Positions 1 through 11,900 of a stretch of DNA of 64,000 nucleotides are shown here, piece by piece. The notes beneath the pieces are model-generated. The model saw nothing but the letters and a program-made list of their open reading frames with translations. It had not been told where the DNA came from and ran no database searches. Numbering within the stretch: position 1 is the first letter of the stretch; each line of letters opens with the position of its first letter. The DNA is from Liolophura sinensis (Eukaryota > Mollusca > Polyplacophora > Chitonida > Chitonidae). The position numbers were made by a program, and so were the translations under genes. The DNA is taken from assembly GCF_032854445.1 (NCBI RefSeq), contig NC_088297.1:2791991-2855990 (forward strand). Reading direction: 5' to 3'.

Positions 1-189
1 TCGGTGCTGGCGTCGGACCTGGAGTCGGTGCTGGCGTCGGACCTGGAGTCGGCGCTGGCGTCGGACCTGGAGTCGGTGCTGGAGTCGGAGCTGGAGTCGG
101 TGCTGGCGTCGGAGCTGGAGTCGGTGCTGGCGTCGGAGCTGGAGTCGGTGCTGGCGTCGGAGCTGGAGTCGGTGTTGGACCTCCTATGG
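1..189 (-). CDS. Astacin gene exon 12 (partial): Pro/Thr/Ala/Gly repeat stalk
   Basis: After acceptor TTTTCTTTCAG the phase-1 codon joins cleanly, giving A-I-G-G and then an unbroken [17 protein letters not shown] repeat to the window edge. The DNA is a 12/24-bp repeat with few point changes, and this frame stays open while encoding a low-complexity, probably O-glycosylated linker. It could connect the CUB to a further domain outside the window. The opposite strand (LASDLES repeat) is also open, an effect of the repeat. The alternative is an intronic minisatellite, but the acceptor and matching phase favour coding. Confidence 0.65.
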
Positions 190-624
190 CTGAAAGAAAA
201 TGATTTACGTTGACGGCTATGGGCTTTACCTATCTGGGAAACTGGAACGAGCGGAGTAAATCATAACCCTTCATCAGGTGCCTGATAAAACCTCAGGAAA
301 AAATATCCAGACTTAAAACGTTGCTGAACCAGCCACACCTGGGTTCGAACCCGCGACCTCCTTCATCAAGGGGACAATTGGACTAGTTTCAAAGACATTC
401 GGAGAATCCCTTCTAAAACGAAGCAGTGAGAAAGTATAAAATGTAGGATTGTTGTGGTACTCTGATAATAAAGCTAAACTCACAGACACAGTTTGTTCCC
501 GACAGCTGGTATCCACTGCAGCAAAACCGCTTCCCAGGTGTTGTTAATGGATCAAAACACTGATTAGGCCGTGCAGCGCTGTATGCAAATAAACAAACAG
601 AAATAGTTCCATAAGCATTTGTAT

Positions 625-667
<43 letters not shown>

Positions 668-2886
668 TGTATTTATTTATTTATTTATGTATTATTTATA
701 AACTTCAATGTGTTTTAACGCCATGCTGAAGAATTGTTCATTTATACGCTGGAGGCCAGTTTGATATGGGCAGGGAAAATGAAGTGAACGGAGTGAATCA
801 CCAGCATTTTCGATCTTTCTAATCTGATTGATTTTTCCAACATCATCAGTATCATCTATCATTCCGAACAACATTGGAAACATCTATCTTTCTGATCAAC
901 ACGGAGCACATCTATCTTTCCGAACAACTTTAGACACATCTATCTTTCCGATAAACATTGGACACGTCTATCCTTCCGAGCAACATTGAAAACACCTGTC
1001 TTTCCGAGCAACACTGAAAACATCTATCTTTCCGATCAACATAGGAAACATCAATGTTTCTGATCAACTTTGGAAACATCTGCCTTTCCGATCAACATTG
1101 AGCATACCTGTCTTTCCAAACAACGCTGGAAACATCTATCTTTCCAAACAACACTGGAAACATCTATATTTCCGATCAACATCGGGCATATCTATCTTTC
1201 CGATCAACACTAGAACACATATCTATCTTTCCGACAAACATCGGAAACGTCTATTTTTCCAAAGAACACTGGAAACATCTATGGCGATAGCTTTTAAGCA
1301 CGACAAGAGAAGCACCCCGGAATAAACCACCAGCCTCTGGCAAGTTACTGACAAATCTTACACTTGGGACGTACAGGTAAACACGTTATATTGGTGGAAG
1401 TCAACTGGTCTGCACCGAACGTTTGACTGAGTAAACGGCCACACGAGCGTACTACACAGCTTCTAGCCGCCTCACAAACAGTAAAGACCGAACGTCGGGG
1501 TCTAGGTGGTTGGGGAAGGTTAGATGTTGGACTGGTTAATGCGAGCAACGATGAATGTTACATCTAATCACATCATAGGCCACTAATCTACAAGGAATGT
1601 TGATATTAGCCACACTGATACAACATTCCAGATGTACACGACGTGCCACTTCAGGGATACACAAAATCATCTTGACATTTATGCATCTATCCCTGTGCTA
1701 CAACATTACAGATTTTGAAAACAGGCCTCTAATCAGTTCCTGTTCTTTATGTGTAATTTTTCAAAATTTTTTACTTAAAATTAAATGCTCAAGCTTATAT
1801 AAAGTGACAAAGACTCATATAAAATGCACGATATTTTTTAACTGTCGAGGTTTACAATGTTTAAGTGTGGTCATGTGCACTCTAAACAACTATATGGTTT
1901 TATACGAATAAAATACCTTGGTCCACAGTCGTACAAATCCGTTCTCAAGCAGGATGGCTCTGTCTGTGCGGGACTGCTGGAACATCCGCCACACCTCTCT
2001 GCAATTGAAACAGGGACGCAAAATTCCAACCAAATACACAGCGCAAACACATTCAGAATTCTTAATTGCTTGTACTGTGAAAGTCAGTTATATTATTTCT
2101 CTAACATAAGCCCAAATTGGGTATTTATTTATTTTTATTTGATTGGTGTTTTACGCGGTTTTCAAGAATATTTTGCTTATACGACGGCGGCTAACATTCT
2201 CTTTGGAGGAACCAGGCAGAGCCCGACGGAACTTCAACACCTCTGGCAGACAGCTTGTAAATAATCCTCGGTATTTTTCAGCAAATAATTGTTGTTTTGT
2301 TATCACAGATATCCTTTTGGGTACACAAATCTGTTTCAAGTTAAGCTTTAGAAATTTTTTTTTGTTTGACAATCGCTCAAAGCCATCCCTTATCCATGAA
2401 TATTTTAGTAGTATACAAAAAGCAATATTTTTTTCTCCATTCTTGGAGACATTTTCACCAAACAGTCAACTGGATCAAAATATTTTTTTTTATTCTTGGC
2501 TGTCATTTTACTTTATACAAAATATGGTTGTAAGATGCTCAAATCGATAAATAGATGAACAAACGATAAGAAAATACGTCTAGACAACAGATTGGCCGTA
2601 TGAATAGTGTTTTCAGCCAATCACAAATTTCACTTCCAAAGTACCTATTTCTACTGAAAAAGGCTTCAGTGAAGGCTTGTTGGGCGGAGCCAATGAAACC
2701 ACGCCCATTGATAGACAGGACTGTATGTCCAATTATTCATTTAAATCGAAAATGTTCATTACGAAAAGTCATCTCCATCATAACGGAGTTTTGCTTGCTC
2801 TATGCTTAGTCAGAATCGTGAACTCTGTCTTAATATGCTGCCCAATGTTTTCATACACTCGGTAGATGATTTTCCTCAAAATATAG

Positions 2887-2940
<54 letters not shown>

Positions 2941-5900
2941 CGGGCAATGCAAAAGAATCGTTAACAAAATTTTATATAAATTAAGTGTCACCATGCATCC
3001 AAGATAAACTATTGGACTTGTTATTACGGTTAAAATGTGCTAAGCCTATACACATGGAGCGAGATAGAGCATACCTGCTTGATAAGTAAACCGAAATCCG
3101 CGTCTTGGGTTGTTCAGGGAGAAGAACCTTATTAACATTGTGTCGCCATGGGATACATACACTCTGTTCGGGCCAGAATTTCCACAGAATCTGAGATAAA
3201 AAGAACACAAAGTGAATCTTACACTTCAACTAAAGCAATAACTTAATTTAATTGGAGTTTTCTCACCAATGCGGTTGCTGTGAGTTCAAGTCCAGCTCAT
3301 GCTGGCTTCCTCTCCGGTCGTAAGTGGAAAGGTCTGCCAGCAACCTGTAGATGGTCGTGGGTTTCCCCCGGGCTGTGCCCGGTTTTCTCTCATCATAATG
3401 CTGGCCGCCGTCGTATAAGTGAAATATTCTTGAGTACGGTGTAAAACACCAATCAAATAAATAAATAAATGATTTAACGGCGAACTATTTCATTGCTGTT
3501 TAATACCGTAAGCCTACAGAAAAACTCCCCACGCAAGGATTTTACATTATATAGCGACGGTCACGTTTGCGGGTGACAATTCGCAGCAGTGCCTTTGGGC
3601 TTTAGCGAACGCTAAAGTGTGCAAACGAACACGTTTCTACGCCATGTTGTTTGAAGACAAGTGGTTTTCAGCGGACGCTAACGTGTGCAAATGAAAAGGT
3701 TTGTACCCCATGTTCATGAAAACAAGTGGTTTTCAGTGGACGCTAAAGTGTGCAAACGAACAGGTTTGTATCCCATGTTCATGGGGACAAGTGGGTTTTC
3801 AGTGACGCTAAAGTATGCAAACGAACAGGTTCGTACGCCAAATTCATGAAGACAAGTAGTTTTCAGTCAACGCTAAAGTGTGCAAACAAACAGGTTTGTA
3901 ACCCATGAAGACAAGTGGTTTTCAGCGAACGCTTAAGTGTGCAAACAAGTAGGTTTGCACCCCATGTTGGTTGAAGACAAGTGGTTTTAAGTGAAGGTTA
4001 GACTGCGCAAATCAGCAACTTTGTCAAGGAACAAAGGTCTTCGCAGTTTATAGATCATTGTCAACGATGACCCACCTACAGTGGGTGCGAACAATGGGTG
4101 CGAACAATGGCAATAAACATTAGTATGCCTCGTGATTGAAGCCATACGTCTTATTGTTGCCGACTATATTTTGAACGAGTATAATGTTCAAGAGCTTAAA
4201 ATGTAGGTAAACACTTGCGTTGATTGATAAAATTTTAAGCTGCATGCAGAAGAAAATATTTCAGTAAAGAGTAAAGCTTGAGCGGGTCGTGTTCGAGTGG
4301 CTAAAGGAGCTTGTATTTTAATTGCAAGGACACACAAGGTATGGGTTCAATCCCGTCCTTGGACAGAGAATTTGTACATTTGCCCCGCTTTCACTGCCCG
4401 CCGGGACTTGGTGACATTAACCCACAGGTTATGTAGAAGATAAATATTAGTCTTTTTGTTTATTTTGTTTGATTTTCGTGTAAGTTTGTGCTGTTTTGTT
4501 TCCAAGGTTTTTTCTTTACACACATACACGTAGCAATGTTGCGGTTAAACAGAAGTCAGCCACATCATATCACAAAGAATGCGAACACAAAAGCCCAAAA
4601 AACTGATCCTGAAAACTGATTTATCTGATTAGTAGTTTACGCCCTACTCATGAATATTTCACTTATACGACGGCGGCCAGCATTATGGTGGGAGGAAACA
4701 GGGCACAGCCCGGGAGAAATCCACGACCATCCGCAGATTGCTGCAAGACCTTCCCACTTACGGCCGGAGAGGAAGCCAGCATGAGGTGGACTTGAACTCA
4801 CAGCGACCGCATTGGTGAGAGACTCCTGGGTCATTACGCTGTGCTATTGAAGATAGTAATAATTGTGCGCAAGAGTTTTCTCTCTTTAAGTCATTTTTGA
4901 AAGAGTGGATTTTTTTGATGATATTTGGACTAACCTGGGCCTGCTAGAGCCATGTTCATATAGCGGACCTCCACAAAGGCTCGGCAAGAACGTCCGGGAA
5001 ACTCAACTTCAAACTGATCAATGAACTGTACCCGAACACGCTGATTGTCCGTCGCCTGAAGAACAACACAATAACATTCAGCAAAAGTACTGGTAAGGTT
5101 GAACTAACTGTTTTACCGGGAAATAAACCACCCACCTCTGGCAAGTTACTGACAAACTTATGCAGGTATGCACACCAGATTGGTGGAAAAGGAATTGCGT
5201 TCAACGAATGTAGGAATGAGCAAACGGCAACACGACAATCAATAAGAGCCTATAATCTGTAAGACATCACATTCATTATCTCAGACATCGTAAAGGTCAT
5301 TATGGTGGTGGTGGGGGGGGGGGATTGAAAGCCTTTTCGGAAGTCATACATTCGACCAATGGTGAGCTTCTAAACATATTTAACAGATATTAAATGCTTA
5401 TCAAATTTACAAGGATCAGCCCATAGGTTCTTATGAAGATATTTACAGACTCCGGGCACTGAAGTCTTCTTCAGGTTTTGCTCGAAATCCAACATGGGCT
5501 TCGAACTCAGTGACCAAGAAGAACAATCTTCAAATCCTCAAAAAATAACATTAGAGGAAATTTTTCTGCAAAATTCCAACAGCTGCAATTTGTAGTCCTC
5601 TAGAAAAAACGATAAATAGCACTGTTTGAAAAGAAAAAAGTAATAACCCGAACAAAGACAATAGGCATCCGGCTATCAGCATGGAAGCCTAATGATGTAA
5701 ATTGATAAATGTGAAAATTGATGAATGATGTAAATTGATAGATGATGTAAATTGATAAGTGGTGAAAATTGATAAATGGTGTAAACTGATAAATGATATA
5801 AGTTGATAAATGACGTGAACTGTTAATACCAACCTTGAACATATAGTAACAGTTGGTGTTGCGCGGACGAAGCGCGATGCTGCCCGTATATCCAGGAGAC

Positions 5901-8900
5901 GTGAACGTCCTAAGGGTGCCATCGGCAGTGAAAGACGTCACCCCGCAAATGTTGGCTGAAATACATTCATTGATAGTGTACTTGTTTTCATTTTTTGTAT
6001 TTGATTTTTCTTTAACCTCATTTAGTTGAACTTAAGCTATAATTACACGACGTCAGTCAGAGTTATAACTGGAGAAGACTTCAGTGCCCGGTGTAACTGA
6101 AGAGCTTCCCACATGTGATATTGAATGAATGCATACTGGTGAAAGACAAGTGGTCTTCACAGGCAAATACTGTGCAAATGACCACCGGTTAGAGTTAGCA
6201 TGGCTCTGCGAGTGGGGTAATCAACAAATTCCTTATCGAAGATAGGTTTTGAATCCTCACGTCTTGTGTATAATAGATTTAAATGCATGCTCCTTTATAT
6301 CACCAGAACCGGTGATACATGGTACATATATACATAAATACGTATTAAAGTAACTATTTTTTTTTTTAACTTATTTATTTGGTTGATTTTTATTACCGTT
6401 CTCCTATATTTTTCACTTAGACTGTGGTGGTAAGATTCATGGACATAGGAATCCGGAATAAACTATTACACTTCACCATTCACAGAGCAGAAGTTCTGAA
6501 CAAAAATCCGCACCCGAATTGGTCGACTAAAACTGGATTTGAACTCGCAACCTTTATACATGACGTACCCAATGACATATTCGCTCCGTGCATCAGCGGA
6601 TTATTTTTATTCCATGAAATTCATATTTACTTAAGAAATGGACAGGTTGACTTACTCAATTATCATGCAGGCGGAAATGATTAGGGATCGGCCAAAACCC
6701 TCTGACAGGTAATTTGTTTCTCTTGTTGAAATATCGATGGTAAAATAGTAAAAATTGTTTTATTGACTACTTGTCAACTTGGTAAATGTTGGTTTATTGG
6801 TTTGTTGTCAATTTGGTAACAGTGTGGTTGTAAGCTTATTGTCAACTTGGCAAAAGTATATTTATTGGTTTATTGTCGGCTTAGTAAAAGTTGATTTATG
6901 GGTTTGATGTCAGATTGGTAACAGTTTTGTTATAAGCTTATTGTCAACTTAGTAGAAGTTGGTTTATCGGTTTGTTGACAGATTGGTAACAGTTTCTTTA
7001 TAAGCTTATCGTCAACTTAGTAGAGATTGGTTTACCCCATTCACACGGTCAAAATTTAATCTGGATCTAATCTGAACCGGATTAACTCCGTTTGAAAAGC
7101 CGTTTTGAAAATGCATATGTTCACAACACCATAATGTCAAGTCGGTTTTAAACCAGTTCTGGCTTTTACTCCTTCACACTGTCACATATAAACCGGTTTA
7201 GTAATTACGACGTCATCCTGTCCTCCACGTATGCGAGGATGTAATCAAGTTACCGTTCACACGGCACAGATAAACCGACTTAAAGCCTAAAACTGACTTA
7301 AAGCCACGTGGCCAGCAGTGGCAAATAAAGCGGATTAAAGCGCTTTGCGTTCAAACGAGCAACGATCAAAGCCACTGTCAGATCTAAACTAGCTTAACTT
7401 TGCCCGTGTGGTAGAAGTTGGTTCGTTGGTTTGTTTTCAGCTTGGTAACAATTTCGTTATAGGCTTATTGTTAACATAATGAAAGTTGCTTTATGGCTTT
7501 AGTGTCAACTTACGACTGACGGCAGGCGCGGCACAAAATGGCGGGCTAAATCCAGAGGGGCATACACACTGGGCACAATTGTTCGGGTTTCTGTAGCCTT
7601 CGTTTTGACACTGATTCCACACCAAAGTCGATCCAGAACACCTATCTGAAAGAAGATAGGCAATGGTATTAGAATAGCAAAATCAGCAACAAATATTGTC
7701 GGACAATTTATCTATTTATTTGATTGTTTTCTAATGCCATGCCAAAGAACTTTCCACATATTCAATTACTTAGTTATGTCTGGTTACAAAAACGAAAAGA
7801 CTGTGCAAGACAGCGTGATCGACTGAATAATATACACTCACACTAGTTACGCAATAGAACCATAAGACATAACACCGGAAACACAGTTGTTAGTTTCCAA
7901 CATTCTGGTGCAATAAGCACCGGCGCAATACGTACTGCTGCAATATGTCTTCTACATTCAAAATATGCACTAGCGCAATACGACGTGGAGCAATATGTAT
8001 TCAACAAACAAATTCGTGTTATGCGTACTGTCACAATGAGCCAAAATGAGTACTACGATTTCAAAATACGTACTGGGGCAAAACGATTTCAAAATACATA
8101 CTGGCGCAATACTGGAAATTGGCCACTTTGGCGTCATAGAAGGACAGGTCGTTTCTCTGGCCAATTCCTTGCTGCCATTCGACGTCCTCGGCCACTAAAG
8201 TGAAGCCGCCGTTGGTGGTGAAATCCTGTAAAAAGTCAACTGAAGAATTCAACGGGCGATCTAAACACACATGATGCTATCCTTGGGCCCAACCTATATC
8301 TTTTTAACGCCCCACAACCCCACCTCACCCCACACCACCCCACCCCACCCGGTCCTAACATCTTTCAGAGTACCTGGCAAACACAGGCATTACAGACAAG
8401 ACCCTTAAAACTGTTGTCCATTGAGATTGCTCCTACTTACGAAGATGTCACAAAAACATCTTAATTGTAAAAGTCAACAATCTTCCTGTATACCTCTTAA
8501 AGCAAAAGGGAATTAATTTTGCAAATTTAACGTTCATTCATCAACGTTTTGATACAGAACGCACAAGAACATATATCTACATGGTGATGCCAGAATGTAG
8601 TCTGTTATAGCAACGATGTTTTTGTGTTGAAGTAATAGAATGTGTGGGTTGTATTTATCAGAATGATATGCTCCAATCACAGAATACATTCCAGCATCAC
8701 TAGGTCTACAGGGTTTTTGTTGAAGGATTTGGTACGGTGAGGCAGAGAATCGGCCCCAGAGAGGTACGATAAGAAAGTGCAAATTTCAAAATCTCAGCAT
8801 AATTCTACAAATTTTAGGAATTAAAACTATAAAGCTTTGGTGAAGCGCCGATAAAAGTTATAGCAATAAAAGAAATTTTTGCTTAATAGAATCCCGCCAA

Positions 8901-11900
8901 AAATACAGTGACGATAACAAAAACCATTGTTTCAAACAAAGCACCGGAATTTACTGTACAAAGATCAACGGTAATCACAAAAATATTTCATCGAAACTTT
9001 CAGTTATGTTTATTTATTTATTTTTTTATTTGATTGGTGTTTTACGCCGTACTCGAGAATAATTCACTAATACGATGGCGTTGGAAACCGGGCAGAGCGC
9101 GGGGGAAACCCATGACCATCCGCAGGTTGCTGTCAGACCTTCCCCACGTACGGCCGGAGAGGAAGCCAGCATGAGCTGGACTTGAACTCACAGTGACCGC
9201 ATTGGTGAGAGGCTCCTGGGTCATTACGCTGCGCTAGCGCACTAACCAACTGAGCCACGGAGGTCCCTTCAGGTATGTACAGTGTAAACTGTGTTCTGTC
9301 AAAGTTTCGCTTTGGTTAACGTTTGTCTCCACATGTAAAACATAAACCTTATAATGTGATCAATTTTGTAATATTTTGGAAATTATAAAATCCGAGGAGG
9401 ACTATAAGACATACTTCATAATATTGTTAACCAAACTACTTTTGAGAATGAGTAACACGTTTACAAAGATAAAAGATTGTATAAACGTTGAACAAACTTA
9501 CCCTGGCTCCGTACATCATAACCGAACTGTAGTCAAAGGGTATATTGATCGACTCGTAAAAGTTCCAGGAAGCTCTATTGAAATTAGACAAATCTGTTGG
9601 ACTGATATTTTGACTCTGAACTTCAATGTATTGATCACGATCCGGTCGCGACTGCTCGTGAACAAGCCCAACCGCATGACCGATTTCGTGAACAACAATT
9701 CCCAGCTAAAAAAACACAAAACAAAAAATAACAATCCAAGTATTACTGTCAGTTACAGTTTGAGAATATTAAAGGCAAAGAAAACAATGAAATGAAGAAC
9801 ATGTTTATACTGGACAAATGACTATTAAACACGGTAAAAATTAATGTCTTTTTTTCGAGATTATTTCCAACCCAGAAGAATGGTTTTAAAACCAGATTCT
9901 AGAGTGACTGGGCTATCAGTTATATTTATTGTGAATGACGAAATCTAGCAGGGTATTCGCTTAAGTGACATAAGTCTGATGTGACGTCACTGGTTGCAGT
10001 ATGGTCCGAAAAGACCACCGTAGAAATGGAAATAAGTTTCAAATGCATTTTAGTGGGTTGAAAAAAAATTCTAAATAAAAAATAAATCGAAGTATTTTTC
10101 TTGGAGCGTATTTGTATGGAGAGAAAGTTTCGTCAACTGACTCAGAAATCTGAGTTATACAATTGGGCAAATTCAACTCAGAGAATTGAGTCATATGACC
10201 AGATCAGGTGTCATGAAAGACTACTGTGTGTTTTCCAGCCGGCCAGTTGGGTCAACAATATAACCAGATGAGTTCCATGACCGCTGATCTGGTCGCATGA
10301 CTCAGTTTTCTGACTTGAATTAGCTCAATTGTGTAACTCAAATTTTTGAGTCAGTTGACACAAACGTTTCTCTCAGTGAGCAGGAAACACTGATCTGATA
10401 AGCCACACTTCACGTGCAACTGTGGATATGGATGTGGATCACGTGAGGATATGATCCACAGGTTCGGCAAAGTTCATATGTACCGTTCATAAACCAACGT
10501 ACAGCCAGGTCACATCGCAATCAAGTCAGATGAAGATCGCCATGTTACATAAGCGCTCTTGATTGATTGATTAAGGTGTTAAACATCAATCATATAAATA
10601 AATAAATATGAGACTAAAGTAATGAACACTTAAACGTTTGTGGAACATGTTATACACTCAAAAAAATAATCTGTTCATTTTAAGAGAAAAGTATAAGCAA
10701 TGCCAGAGTGTATTCTGCTAATGCAACAGATAATTCTGTAAAATGTAATTCACATCTTCTTTAAACTCAAAATAGATATTCTGATGCTGAACATAAGAGA
10801 ACACTGTGTTATAATAACAGAATACATTCTAGCATCACAGACTTTCTGTTAAAATTGGGGGGCGGGTCAGTTGGTTGTGTAAATGCATGTGGTAGAAAAA
10901 TACACGCTCTCTGACATCGTGACTTAATCATAGTTAGGTGAAAGGGAAAATATGCTGTGATATTCATTGCAGCTTCTTAGATTCACCGCTCTAGAATGAC
11001 TCAAAAGACTGTGCTATGATCATACTTAGCACACAGTAACATTAAAACAATGGAAATGAACCTGGAGGATCCTTAGCCCGCCGATTTAAGACCCAACACC
11101 GACAGTTGCTTAGGGATAGTCCCAAAGCAACCAAGCACAAATGAAATGAAGGGAAAGGGTAACACAGAGTAATTTGCAACTTACCGATTCGCATCCAGTA
11201 CCTATGGACAATTGCTGAACAGGGTTGAGTGTGCGTCCAACGAAAGACCAGCATCTACAGAAATCGTGAAAGAAAAAAACTTGCAGTGCGAGCGAAAAGC
11301 AACCAGCGGATCGTCGTGGGTTTCCCCAGGGCTCTACCACTATAATGCTGGACGCCGTCGTATAAGGGAAATATTCCCGCATACGGCGTAAAACATCAAT
11401 CAAATAAATAAATATATTCATACACATTGTGGTTCTCTTCTATTTACCAGTTTTGTTGTCATTTGTTGTTTCTTTTAAGTAGTACGCGTCAACGCATATA
11501 ATCGACAACATAACGACCTACAGACTGCGGGCAGGGGAAGTGAGCGGGGGGGGGGGGGATGTTATGCTGTTAGAGGGATGATGGATGGGAATGGCTGTAT
11601 AATGCTGAATGCTGAAGATTGTCCTATTGACCCATTTTGAGTGGGTGGTCAGGTAGGATTGGAAAAGAGGGGAGGCCACTTTTTAAAGAATACTATGAAT
11701 CGAAGAGTATGGTTTTGGAAGAAAGATATTTTTGAGGCATATTTTATCATTCTTAATACACCCTGTAGTCCATGCACATTTTCCGTCAACGGCCGTAAAA
11801 TTGTGAAATGACACATATGAAAATAATGGGATCGCGGGGCCAGCTTAGCTTCCCCAGTTTGAGCAAACGCCCTAACAAAATTCGTTGGACAGCTACATTA

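Noticed and set aside
4276-4360. Functional tRNA gene
   Set aside because: A/B-box-like pieces exist but stems do not pair well and there is no terminator T run; listed only as tRNA-like.
9376-9795. Plus ORF of 139 codons
   Set aside because: Antisense shadow of the astacin active-site exon.
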